Source of the DNA: Prevotella corporis DSM 18810 = JCM 8529
GTDB lineage: Bacteria; Bacteroidota; Bacteroidia; Bacteroidales; Bacteroidaceae
Direction of reading: 5' to 3'
Length of the DNA: 37,541 bases
Assembly (NCBI RefSeq): GCF_000430525.1
Contig: NZ_AUME01000029.1
Location: forward strand, 1-37,541
Each line of letters starts with the position of its first letter. Position 1 is the stretch's first letter. Below, piece after piece: positions 15,507-22,927 of the stretch. The notes below the pieces were generated by a model. The model did not search any database. It was not told the origin of the DNA and saw only the letters and a program-made list of their open reading frames with translations. Position numbers and translations under genes: made by a program.

Positions 15507-16952
15507 ATGCTTATGAAAGGAACAGAAAAAATGGTGGGTCACCTCCCATCAGAATGTACAACGATAATCGTTGGCAAGGAAATGACAAGCGATGGTTCCA
15601 TGATTGTAGCCCGTTCTGAGGACTGGGATGCCATGGAGGCCAAGAACTACGAACTCTACGAAGATACAGAGAACGGCCCGCGCGAATACGTGGCCAAAGA
15701 CAGCCCATTTCGTTGCGAGCTGCCAACCAAAAGGCTGGGCTATAGCGCCCTTGCGCCATTCAGCTTGCCCAATCACTGGGGTAGCGCCGGCTTTAACACA
15801 GCAGGTGTGGGCATGAGTGCCACCGAAAGCATTTTCAGCAGTGACGCCGTGTTGAAGTTCGACCCACTCGTCGAGAACGGAATAGCCGAGAATGCCGTTT
15901 TCAACGTTGTGCTGCCCTATGTCCGCACTGCACGCGAGGGCGTAGAACGGTTGGGCATGCTAATAGAGAAACATGGTATTGCCGAAGGATTCGGTATCGG
16001 CTTTGTTGACAGTCAGGAGATATGGTATCTCGAAACAGCCTGCGGTCACCGCTGGCTGGCCTGCAAAATGCCCAAGGGAGAATACTTCGCAACAGGCAAC
16101 CAAAGTCGTTTCCGCATCTATGATCCCATCGACAACGACAACTTCATGGCCTCGCCAGACCTCATTGAGTTTGCCGAGAAAAACGGTCTCTACGACCCGA
16201 AGAAGGGAGCGTTCGACTTCCACGAGGCTTATGCCCGTGATGTGAAACTCGATACCACCTACAACTATCCGCGTGTGTGGGGATTGCAGAAAATGTTCTC
16301 TCCGGCAATCAAGAACGATGTCACCAAGAACACTTTCCCAGTGTTCGCCAAAGCCGAGAAACCTATCAGCATCAGCGATATGCGACGTGCCTTCCGATTC
16401 CATTATGACAATACGGAGCACGACCCGTACCTGCACAACAATCCCAAAGAACCTTACCGCCCGGTATCCATCTTCCGCACCACGCAGACTCACATCTTGC
16501 AAGTCCGCCCAGAGCTTCCACAGGCTATCGGCTGCATAGGTTACGTTGCAATGGGAATGGCTGACCTTGGGTTGTTCCTTCCATTGTATCAGGGCATCAC
16601 ATCGTACCCCGAAGCCTACACGAAGGGCACCGACGTGTCAAGCGTTGACTCTGCTTACTGGAAGTTCCGCAAAGTGATGACGCTCGGTATGGTGAACTAC
16701 AACAAATATGCGCCGATGATCAAGGAGGCCTACCTGAAGTTCGAGGAGGAGACTGATCAGCGCCAGCGCGAGATGGAAGAGGAATATCTGCGCATTTACA
16801 AGACGCAGCCGCTCCGTGCCAAAGACATGTTGCAGGAATTCTCCGACCGTGTGCTCACAAAGGCACTCGACCTTGCCGACAATCTGCAAGAGAAGCTCTT
16901 CACACAGCTGACAAAGGACATTCAGCAAGAATACCTTTTCCACGGTGCTTAA
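15507..16952 (+). CDS. pepD: C69-family dipeptidase (PepD-like Ntn-hydrolase)
   Basis: This 481-residue protein cleaves short peptides, probably dipeptides. The N-terminal nucleophile is C17 in LPSECTTIIVGKEMT. Peptidase family C69 members mature by exposing this cysteine after loss of a short propeptide. Other family features are SMIVARSEDW, the RLGYSALAPF region, NTAGVGMSATES, GFVDSQEIWYLET, GNQSRFR and IFRTTQTHILQVRP. There is no signal peptide, unlike secreted Bacteroidota C69 enzymes, so it is predicted to be cytoplasmic. The C-terminal ~90 residues are helical and charged. ATG 15507 and ATG 15513 are two codons apart. I keep the first, since nothing distinguishes them. The gene is monocistronic, between its own promoter box and a terminator. 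Confidence 0.92.
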   Translation: MLMKGTEKMVGHLPSECTTIIVGKEMTSDGSMIVARSEDWDAMEAKNYELYEDTENGPREYVAKDSPFRCELPTKRLGYSALAPFSLPNHWGSAGFNTAGVGMSATESIFSSDAVLKFDPLVENGIAENAVFNVVLPYVRTAREGVERLGMLIEKHGIAEGFGIGFVDSQEIWYLETACGHRWLACKMPKGEYFATGNQSRFRIYDPIDNDNFMASPDLIEFAEKNGLYDPKKGAFDFHEAYARDVKLDTTYNYPRVWGLQKMFSPAIKNDVTKNTFPVFAKAEKPISISDMRRAFRFHYDNTEHDPYLHNNPKEPYRPVSIFRTTQTHILQVRPELPQAIGCIGYVAMGMADLGLFLPLYQGITSYPEAYTKGTDVSSVDSAYWKFRKVMTLGMVNYNKYAPMIKEAYLKFEEETDQRQREMEEEYLRIYKTQPLRAKDMLQEFSDRVLTKALDLADNLQEKLFTQLTKDIQQEYLFHGA

Positions 16953-16976
16953 CCAGCCCCGACACTACAGAACAAA

Positions 16977-17010
16977 AAGAGAGCTACTCCAATCCTGGGG
17001 TAGCTCTCTT
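16977..17010 (+). terminator. Terminator of the C69 dipeptidase gene
   Basis: The stem AAGAGAGCTACTCC with GGGGTAGCTCTCTT is 14 pairs, including one G-U, around a 6-nt loop. It lies 24 nt after the stop codon. The downstream T-run is weak (TTGTCGTTTG). Confidence 0.75.
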
Positions 17011-17087
17011 GTCGTTTGTCAGCATTTGAATGCCGAAAACGCATATATAAAGTTAGAAGTGGCGTCAAGTGGCAAAATCTTACATGT

Positions 17088-17123
17088 ATTATTCTATCAA
17101 TTATTCTATCTAAATTATCTATC
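17088..17123. repeat. Short imperfect tandem repeat
   Basis: ATTATTCTATC occurs at 17088-17098 and 17100-17110, followed by a shortened ATTATCTATC at 17114-17123. This is a local A+T-rich slippage-type repeat with no visible function. Confidence 0.45.
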
Positions 17124-17186
17124 AAACCTAAATTCAAGTCCTCTTAAATTATCTCTTTCACATGACTAAAGCCCATTCCCACTTTA

Positions 17187-17438
17187 TCAAATCCTGTATC
17201 TTCTTACCTCAATCCTAACACCTCGGAGATTTCTTTCGTCAATCATCATAATGATGTCTGTATTTGTTCCTGTGCCCATAAGCATGCCCCCTCTTCTTGT
17301 ATCTGTACGGACCACCGTCTTATCGGCAGTTTGTGCGAGGCACTCTCGCCACCCTTCGCGGACATCTTGAATAGACACTATACACAATCGTTCCGTTTCG
17401 CCAAGACAATGGACGGTAGAAGTAGTTGCGTCCGACAT
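17187..17438 (-). CDS. Possible small hypothetical protein (83 aa)
   Basis: This open frame from ATG 17438 encodes a cysteine- and arginine-containing protein (MSDATTSTVHCLGETERLC...) with a basic C-terminus ending VRIEVRRYRI. I recognise no domain. The main support is a TAnnTTTG box on the same strand at 17498-17505, which would give a leader of about 55 nt, and the fact that the 759-nt gap between neighbouring genes is otherwise empty. The G/T/R-rich middle (RTDTRRGGMLMGTGTNTD) looks coding-like but could be a gene remnant. The remaining parts of the gap, 17011-17186 and 17506-17675, hold nothing I can name. Confidence 0.35.
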   Translation of the reverse strand: MSDATTSTVHCLGETERLCIVSIQDVREGWRECLAQTADKTVVRTDTRRGGMLMGTGTNTDIIMMIDERNLRGVRIEVRRYRI

Positions 17439-17497
17439 ACAGACTCCAGCGGAGGCCCGACGAAATCAACTCCAATACTGAGGCTCTTTCTATGTTG

Positions 17498-17505
17498 CAA
17501 AAGTA
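17498..17505 (-). promoter_or_regulatory. Possible -7 promoter box for the 83-aa frame
   Basis: The minus strand reads TACTTTTG (TAnnTTTG), 60 nt before the candidate ATG at 17438. Confidence 0.35.
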
Positions 17506-17675
17506 CGAAAGGGAAACGTTAGCTCAAAGGTGTTTTTCCTAAAACGTTGTAGGGATTTTCCTATTGATAATGGGGAATTGTCACGAGGCTAACCTTTCAG
17601 TCTGCCGATATTTAACGTCTGACAACGTAAACTCATCAATGAATTTTGAAAAAATCAGAAAAACAAACACTTTAT

Positions 17676-17706
17676 TTTGGAATCTAAAGGATTTGCATTA
17701 ACTTTG
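17676..17706 (+). promoter_or_regulatory. Complete Bacteroidota promoter of folP
   Basis: TTTG (17676-17679), a 19-nt spacer, and TAACTTTG (17699-17706) exactly match the TTTG-N19-TAnnTTTG consensus. The -7 box ends only 5 nt before the folP ATG, so the predicted transcript starts at or within a few bases of the start codon. Confidence 0.75.
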
Positions 17707-17711
17707 CGGAT

Positions 17712-18554
17712 ATGGAGCAAACTAAATCGTCACGGCAGAACAGACCTGTGAATTATACAATCAACGTGAAGGGGCGACTGATGGACATGAGCCGTCCCTG
17801 TGTGATGGGCATTCTGAATGTAACCCCTGATTCTTTCTTCGCCGAAAGCCGCATGCAGACAGAGGATAGCATACGTAACCGGGCCAACCAGATTATCGAC
17901 GAGGGAGCGGAGATCATCGACGTGGGCGCGTGCTCTACCCGTCCAGGAGGCGATGTGGCCAGTGAGGACGAGGAAATGCGACGTCTTGAGATGGCATTGC
18001 CCATCATCCGTCAGGCACAGCCCAACGCCGTCATATCGGTAGATACATTCCGTGCGTCGGTGGCTCGCCAAACGGTGGAGAAATTCGGTGCCGACATCAT
18101 CAACGACGTTGAGGAAGGCGCCGATCCGGACATGTTCCGTACCGTGGCTGATCTCGGAGTGCCCTACATTCTCATGTCGAAAGCTGCCAACTTGCATGAC
18201 ATGCTCATCGGACTGTCAAGCAAAGTTCAGCAGTTGCGTGCCCTTGGGCAGAAAGACATCATACTCGACCCTGGCTTTGGCTTCGGCAAAGAGCCCGTCG
18301 CCGGCAACCTCGCCCTGATGAACGAAATGGAACGCCTCCTCGTCATGGAACTTCCCATACTCGTAGGCATCAGCCGCAAGCGCATGATTCACCGGCTTCT
18401 GGGCATCACCCCACAGGAAAGCCTCAACGGCACCACCGTCCTGAACACCATCGCACTGATGAAAGGCGCAAGCATTCTCAGGGTACACGACGTGAGACAG
18501 GCGGTAGAGGCTGTGAGGATTTACGAAGCACTCTCCCTTACCCCAACTCCCTGA
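17712..18554 (+). CDS. folP: Dihydropteroate synthase
   Basis: FolP condenses p-aminobenzoate with dihydropterin pyrophosphate to give dihydropteroate and is the target of sulfonamides. The 280-residue TIM-barrel protein has all the signatures: GILNVTPDSFF, VGACSTRPGG, SVDTF, DPGFGFGK, GISRKRM and the terminal RVHDV. ATG 17712 gives a 23-residue lead before the conserved GRLMDMSRP. A GTG at 17748 (V13, VNYTINVKGRL) is an alternative if the transcript is not leaderless. The last six codons (SLTPTP) and the stop fall inside a REP-like hairpin. It lies 167 nt upstream of cdaA. This folP-cdaA neighbourhood recurs in Bacteroidota and suggests cotranscription. Confidence 0.95.
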   Translation: MEQTKSSRQNRPVNYTINVKGRLMDMSRPCVMGILNVTPDSFFAESRMQTEDSIRNRANQIIDEGAEIIDVGACSTRPGGDVASEDEEMRRLEMALPIIRQAQPNAVISVDTFRASVARQTVEKFGADIINDVEEGADPDMFRTVADLGVPYILMSKAANLHDMLIGLSSKVQQLRALGQKDIILDPGFGFGKEPVAGNLALMNEMERLLVMELPILVGISRKRMIHRLLGITPQESLNGTTVLNTIALMKGASILRVHDVRQAVEAVRIYEALSLTPTP

Positions 18555-18565
18555 ATGGCGAGGGA
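18535..18565. repeat. REP-like GC-rich element, copy 1, overlapping the folP 3' end
   Basis: CCCTTACCCCAACTCC is followed by a small hairpin, TCCCT-N8-AGGGA (18548-18565). Read on the minus strand it gives GGAG-TTGGGGTAAGGG, which resembles GGAGG-TTTGGGGCAAGGG at 33629-33646 after a two-base gap. The stop codon of folP lies within it. Confidence 0.4.
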
Positions 18566-18721
18566 ACGCAGTCGCAACACAATATAGAGATTATCACCTG
18601 GATTTTCCGATTTATCCGCTTTCATAACCATCGTCAAGCGAGTCACATCGCGCTATGACTGACACATGGCACGTCAGCTTCGACAGGGAGAACGATCGGC
18701 GATGAGGCTGTTTATAATATT

Positions 18722-19495
18722 ATGTTTTTTGAATTTGGCATAAAAGATATCATCGACATAGTGCTGGTAGCGCTGATGCTCTACTATCTCTATCGTGTGA
18801 TGAAGGAATCAAGGTCACTGAATGTCTTTGTCGGCATTATGGTGTTCGTTGTCATCTGGCTGATAGTGAGTCAGGTATTGGAGATGCGTCTCTTGGGCAG
18901 CATCATGGATAAGCTCGTGTCTGTGGGAGTCATCGGATTGATTGTGCTCTTCCAAGAGGAGATACGACATTTCCTCTACAACCTGGGGGCACACCAACGG
19001 GTGAAGAGTATGCTGATGTTCTTTCTCGGCGACAGGAAGAAAGAGAATGTTGACCGAGAGGCCATCCTACCCATCGTCATGGCCTGCATGAGCATGGGGC
19101 GCGGCAAGGTGGGCGCACTGATTGTCATGGAACGAGGTGTCAGCCTGCAAGACATATCTGAAACGGGCGACATCATAGACGCCCGAATCGATCAGCGCCT
19201 CATCGAGAACATATTTTTCAAGAACTCACCGCTTCACGACGGAGCTATGGTCATCGCCAAGAAACGAATCAAGGCCGCAGGGTGCATCCTTCCCGTGAGC
19301 CACAACCAGAATATACCCAAGGAACTTGGTCTCCGCCACCGCGCCGCTATGGGAATATCGCAGGATTCCGATGCCGTCGCCATTGTAGTGTCAGAGGAGA
19401 CGGGCCGTATTTCGGTAGCCATCAAGGGAGAGTTTCAGTTGCGCCTCACGGCAGAGCAGCTTGAGAGTATTCTCACCGCTGAAATGGCACAATAG
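18722..19495 (+). CDS. cdaA: Diadenylate cyclase CdaA (c-di-AMP synthase)
   Basis: CdaA makes cyclic di-AMP from two ATP, a messenger that controls potassium and osmolyte balance and cell-wall homeostasis. The 257-residue protein has about three N-terminal transmembrane helices (10-26, 35-52, 64-78) followed by the DAC domain. The catalytic motifs are intact: DGA at 173-175 (PLHDGAMVI) and RHR at 205-207 (GLRHRAAMGIS). A coiled segment links membrane and catalytic parts. The start at 18722 places the first helix at the N-terminus as in homologues. No separate promoter box is visible in the 167-nt gap, so expression probably comes from the folP promoter. No CdaR partner is adjacent, which is normal in Bacteroidota. 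Confidence 0.95.
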   Translation: MFFEFGIKDIIDIVLVALMLYYLYRVMKESRSLNVFVGIMVFVVIWLIVSQVLEMRLLGSIMDKLVSVGVIGLIVLFQEEIRHFLYNLGAHQRVKSMLMFFLGDRKKENVDREAILPIVMACMSMGRGKVGALIVMERGVSLQDISETGDIIDARIDQRLIENIFFKNSPLHDGAMVIAKKRIKAAGCILPVSHNQNIPKELGLRHRAAMGISQDSDAVAIVVSEETGRISVAIKGEFQLRLTAEQLESILTAEMAQ

Positions 19496-19579
19496 CAGCA
19501 AGTAAACTCTCTTGACAGAATACCCTTCTGCGTTATCTTATATACACATCTGGTAATCAACACTTTATAACACAGGATA

Positions 19580-19640
19580 CGAAAGCTGACCTTTTGCAGT
19601 GTCAAAGGTCAGCTTTCGCATTGCAAAAGCTGACCTTTTG
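19580..19640. repeat. Intergenic array B: three alternating 16-17 nt units
   Basis: The units are CGAAAGCTGACCTTTTG (19580-19596), CAAAGGTCAGCTTTCG (19603-19618, the reverse orientation), and CAAAAGCTGACCTTTTG (19624-19640), with 6- and 5-nt spacers. Neighbouring units are inverted, so units 1 and 2 can form a hairpin of about 15 bp. This is the best-conserved of the three arrays. It lies between the convergent cdaA and DUF2156-GNAT genes, where it could also act as a terminator, although no T-run follows. Confidence 0.8.
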
Positions 19641-19692
19641 ATTGCTCGTTGTTAAAATATCCCAAACTGATCATCAGACTCTACTTTCACGT

Positions 19693-19736
19693 TTTGATGA
19701 TGGCAGTAGGGCTTACTGACTGATTCCATTCGCTTG
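19693..19736. repeat. Dispersed 44-nt repeat, copy 2
   Basis: This segment is 84% identical without gaps to 11204-11247 (37 of 44 positions). It lies 52 nt downstream of repeat array B in the same convergent gap. Nothing else is seen between 19496 and 19848. Confidence 0.75.
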
Positions 19737-19848
19737 TCGGCAACTTCTCTGTCGTTCTCCCATGCCGTAGCCCGCTATGCATTCGCAAGAACGACAAACA
19801 AACTGCTTGGCAATCAAATGAAAAATGAGACCAAGCCAACAGGTGAAA

Positions 19849-21594
19849 TCAGTTGAGCATGAGGTTCATCTCCAATCCTTCGTCAGCAAGAATGAAGTCA
19901 GCCAATTCGCTGATGGTCAGCGCCTCCGTCTCAGGAAGCGGTTGGTTGGTGTGCTTAACGACACCGTTTGCCACTTGGAAATACATATTATTCTTTGGGA
20001 TGTCAGAATCATTATATACCCTGAAGTTCCTCGTCACTTCAGGATGGCGGGCGGCATAGAGTGCGAAGGCTTTCTCGGCACTGATCACCCTTATCATGGC
20101 AGGAATGTTTTCACGTGCAGCCTGCTCCGAAAGTTCTTCTGGTGTGGCCAGTTTGCGGTCCTCCATGACGATGTCAAAGCCATCCTCATCGTGCAGAACC
20201 ACACAAGGCTTGCTCCTCTGCCATTGGTCGAACTGGTCGAACGACATGCCATCGATGCCCGCTGGCGGAGGTGTGCAGACGATGTTGCGTGTATATCCAC
20301 ACCGCTCATACCACCCGTAAAGCCACTCCTCGGCGGGAATCAGCATGGCAAACACCGCCTCCTGATGGTAAAGTCTGAAGTGAGCCTGAGACAACAGGTT
20401 GTTACCGATGTCTTGGCGGCGGTATTCCTCACGCACACTCACACCACTGATATAATGACACGGGACGATTGTATCGTGGAATTTCAACTGATAGGGAAGC
20501 GTCTGCAAGGCAGCCACAATCTCATTATTGAGATGGCACACCACATTATACTCTGGTCGGAACACACGGGTGAAGTAAAGTTGGATAAACTCCTCGCGGT
20601 CGTTGAACGTGTCGCGCCATAGATCAATCGTAGCCTGCGTGACGGTCTCCATTCCCTCAAACTGGGCCAGCGGACGCTTCTCAATGACAGTGTATTTCTC
20701 TAAAATCAGATCAGGCTTGTAGGACAGTTTGGCATAGCGAAGCCCTTCGATACCAAGGTCTTCCTCCCTGTTAATGAACATATATTGTTCCGGCAGATGG
20801 CGAACGAATTCCTGATTGATGATTGAGAATGCCCCATCGTAGCTGGAATCTGCCTTCTCGACACAGACATCGAAGGTGTTTTGGTTAATCGGCGCTCCAT
20901 AGGTGAATGCGACGAGACTGCCATCTACCCAGATTGTGCCGCCCACGACATCAAGGTCGTCCCAGAAATCGAACACACGGGCCATGGAACGCAGTTCGTT
21001 GGTAAACTCGTTCTCACCGTCCTCCTCGTTTTTAGACACCACCCGCCATTGCTTCTGAAGCTCAAGGCAAGCCGGAATCATCTCTTTCGCCAGCGGACGG
21101 TACTCGTAGTTGGGAAACAGCTTTCGGAATTTGTTGCAATGGTTGCGCTTTGACTGCAACTTCTTGCCCGGAAGATTCGCAAGTTTCTCCCTGTCGTAGA
21201 TGTAGTCGGCATAGTCACGGTCAGGTTTGAAATGGTAAGTGTCGGGGAAAGCCGACTCCAGAATTTCAGTCATCTTGCCACAGACACCAAGCATCAGAAA
21301 CGGATGCCCTGACGCCGTTGAGTCGGCGTGCATCTTTCTCACAACGTTTGCAAAGCCCTTCTGCTTTTCGGCAGACCAATCGCCCGTCCAAAGCGGCGCC
21401 ATGTAAGACAGATGGTTGCCCGTGTAGAACCTGAAAACCAAGAAGTCATCGACAATTGCGAACTCGGTATTATATAAAAACCTCCACGAAATGATGTTCA
21501 CAAAGCTCAAGTCGCAGTTCTGCCGCTCCCCAAAGAGCGTGTAGCTTTGTATCAGTTGGCGGTCGGTTATTTTAATATCTTGAAATCTAATCAT
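19849..21594 (-). CDS. Fused DUF2156 (LPG-synthase C-like) and GNAT acetyltransferase protein
   Basis: This is a two-domain cytoplasmic protein of 581 residues from the Met at 21594 (MIRFQDIKITDRQL). Residues 1 to about 310 match the DUF2156/LPG_synthase_C fold, itself two tandem GNAT-like lobes: CDLSFVNIISWRFLYN, the signature GKKLQSKRNHCNKFRKLFP, and NREEDLGIEGLRYAKLSYKP. From about 315 a separate GNAT domain of the Eis-like type begins. Its acetyl-CoA loop is SVREEYRRQDIGNNLL, followed by WYERCGYTRN. The C-terminal ~100 residues (MIRVISAEKAFALYAA, ADFILADEG) resemble a sterol-carrier-like tail. An in-frame ATG at 21618 is disfavoured because a promoter box lies at 21620-21627. Substrates are unknown. 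Candidates are aminoacyl or acyl transfer by the first part and amine acetylation by the second. Confidence 0.85.
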   Translation of the reverse strand: MIRFQDIKITDRQLIQSYTLFGERQNCDLSFVNIISWRFLYNTEFAIVDDFLVFRFYTGNHLSYMAPLWTGDWSAEKQKGFANVVRKMHADSTASGHPFLMLGVCGKMTEILESAFPDTYHFKPDRDYADYIYDREKLANLPGKKLQSKRNHCNKFRKLFPNYEYRPLAKEMIPACLELQKQWRVVSKNEEDGENEFTNELRSMARVFDFWDDLDVVGGTIWVDGSLVAFTYGAPINQNTFDVCVEKADSSYDGAFSIINQEFVRHLPEQYMFINREEDLGIEGLRYAKLSYKPDLILEKYTVIEKRPLAQFEGMETVTQATIDLWRDTFNDREEFIQLYFTRVFRPEYNVVCHLNNEIVAALQTLPYQLKFHDTIVPCHYISGVSVREEYRRQDIGNNLLSQAHFRLYHQEAVFAMLIPAEEWLYGWYERCGYTRNIVCTPPPAGIDGMSFDQFDQWQRSKPCVVLHDEDGFDIVMEDRKLATPEELSEQAARENIPAMIRVISAEKAFALYAARHPEVTRNFRVYNDSDIPKNNMYFQVANGVVKHTNQPLPETEALTISELADFILADEGLEMNLMLN

Positions 21595-21619
21595 TTGAAA
21601 ATGCTTTTTGTAATTCATA

Positions 21620-21650
21620 CAAAAATACTTCTTTTTTTTGAGATAGCCAA
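21620..21650 (-). promoter_or_regulatory. Predicted promoter of the DUF2156-GNAT gene
   Basis: On the minus strand TTG (21648-21650), a 20-nt spacer and TATTTTTG (21620-21627) match the Bacteroidota promoter. The predicted start of transcription near 21615 lies at the ATG of 21618. This favours translation from the ATG at 21594. Confidence 0.6.
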
Positions 21651-21689
21651 TAACTTTCTATTAATAAGGTGTAAAAAAGTAAGGGTAAG

Positions 21690-21721
21690 TTTGGCGTTAT
21701 AGTGCTAATTTGCTATCTTTG
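21690..21721 (+). promoter_or_regulatory. Complete promoter of pta(-ackA)
   Basis: TTTG (21690-21693), a 20-nt spacer and TATCTTTG (21714-21721) match the full Bacteroidota consensus. They are followed by a leader of about 40 nt to the pta ATG at 21766. Confidence 0.75.
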
Positions 21722-21765
21722 CATCGCAAAATGGACATTTAACAACAAAACTTTCAAATATAACT

Positions 21766-22812
21766 ATGAATTTATTAGAGCAGATTGTTGCACGCGCCAA
21801 GGCGAACAAGCAACGTATCGTACTTCCTGAAGCTGAGGAAGAAAGAACTCTGAAAGCCGCTGACAAAGTATTAGCCGACGACATTGCAGAACTGATTCTC
21901 ATTGGAAATCCAGACAACATCAAGAAACTTGCAGCTGAATGGGGACTGAAAAACATCGAAAAGGCTACCATTGTCGATCCGATGAACAATCCGAGAAGCG
22001 AGGAATATGCTGAAAAACTCGCCGAGCTACGCAAGAAGAAGGGCATGACCGTAGATCAGGCCCGTGAATTGGTAACCAAAAACAACCTTTATCTGGGTTG
22101 TATGATTATAAAAACAGAAGGTGCCGACGGTCAGATTTCAGGTGCTCTCTCAACCACTGGCGATACCTTGCGCCCTGCTTTGCAGATTATCAAGTGCGCA
22201 CCGGGCATCTCTTGCGTCAGCGGAGCCATGCTGGTGCTTACCCACGAACAGCAATACGGCGAGAACGGTATCGTTGTGATGGGCGATGTAGCCGTCACAC
22301 CAAATCCGACAGCTGAGCAACTCGCACAGATTGCCTTCACCACGGCAGAGACAGCCAAGAGCGTTGCAGGCTTCAAAGACCCGCACGTTGCCATGTTAAG
22401 TTTCTCAACAAAGGGCTCAGCAAAGGATGCGAAGGACAAGGAGACAGGCAAGAGTGTCTATATCATTGACAAGGTGGTTGAGGCAACAAAGCTCGCTAAA
22501 GAGAAGTTCCCCGAACTGAAGGTGGACGGTGAGCTTCAGGCAGACGCAGCTCTCGATCCAGCTACGGCAGCTAAGAAAGCACCAGGCTCTGACATAGCTG
22601 GCAAGGCAAATGTACTGGTCGTTCCTAACCTTGAGGTGGGCAACATCGGCTACAAACTCATCCAGCGCCTTGGTGGCGCAACCGCTATCGGCCCAATCCT
22701 TCAGGGTATTGCACGTCCGGTGAACGACCTTTCACGTGGCTGTTCTATCGACGACATCTACTATATGGTAGCTATCACCGCTTGTCAGGCACAAGACGCG
22801 AAGAAAGCGTAA
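21766..22812 (+). CDS. pta: Phosphate acetyltransferase
   Basis: Pta interconverts acetyl-CoA and acetyl phosphate, the first step of acetate production and substrate-level ATP gain. The 348-residue protein is the short form with only the catalytic PTA_PTB domain, without the N-terminal DRTGG regions of the E. coli enzyme. Conserved blocks are RIVLPEAEEERTLKAAD, ADGQISGALSTTGDTLRPAL (normally GA.HSTADTLRPALQ), VVMGDVAVTPNPT, DGELQADAALDP and NLEVGNIGYKLIQRLGGATAIGP. It is followed by ackA after 115 nt. No second promoter or terminator was seen in that gap, so the pair is probably one operon from the strong promoter upstream. Confidence 0.96.
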   Translation: MNLLEQIVARAKANKQRIVLPEAEEERTLKAADKVLADDIAELILIGNPDNIKKLAAEWGLKNIEKATIVDPMNNPRSEEYAEKLAELRKKKGMTVDQARELVTKNNLYLGCMIIKTEGADGQISGALSTTGDTLRPALQIIKCAPGISCVSGAMLVLTHEQQYGENGIVVMGDVAVTPNPTAEQLAQIAFTTAETAKSVAGFKDPHVAMLSFSTKGSAKDAKDKETGKSVYIIDKVVEATKLAKEKFPELKVDGELQADAALDPATAAKKAPGSDIAGKANVLVVPNLEVGNIGYKLIQRLGGATAIGPILQGIARPVNDLSRGCSIDDIYYMVAITACQAQDAKKA

Positions 22813-22927
22813 GTATTGTTGCATAACGATGGTGTACGGAAGGGACATCAATTTCAAATAGATTGCTGACACAACCGACACCACGATTATGGACTATGGT
22901 CACAAAACAGAACAAAATTGAAAAGAC

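Noticed and set aside
19825..20622. 265-residue plus-strand frame opposite the DUF2156-GNAT gene
   Set aside because: A shadow of the conserved gene on the other strand, with no domain.
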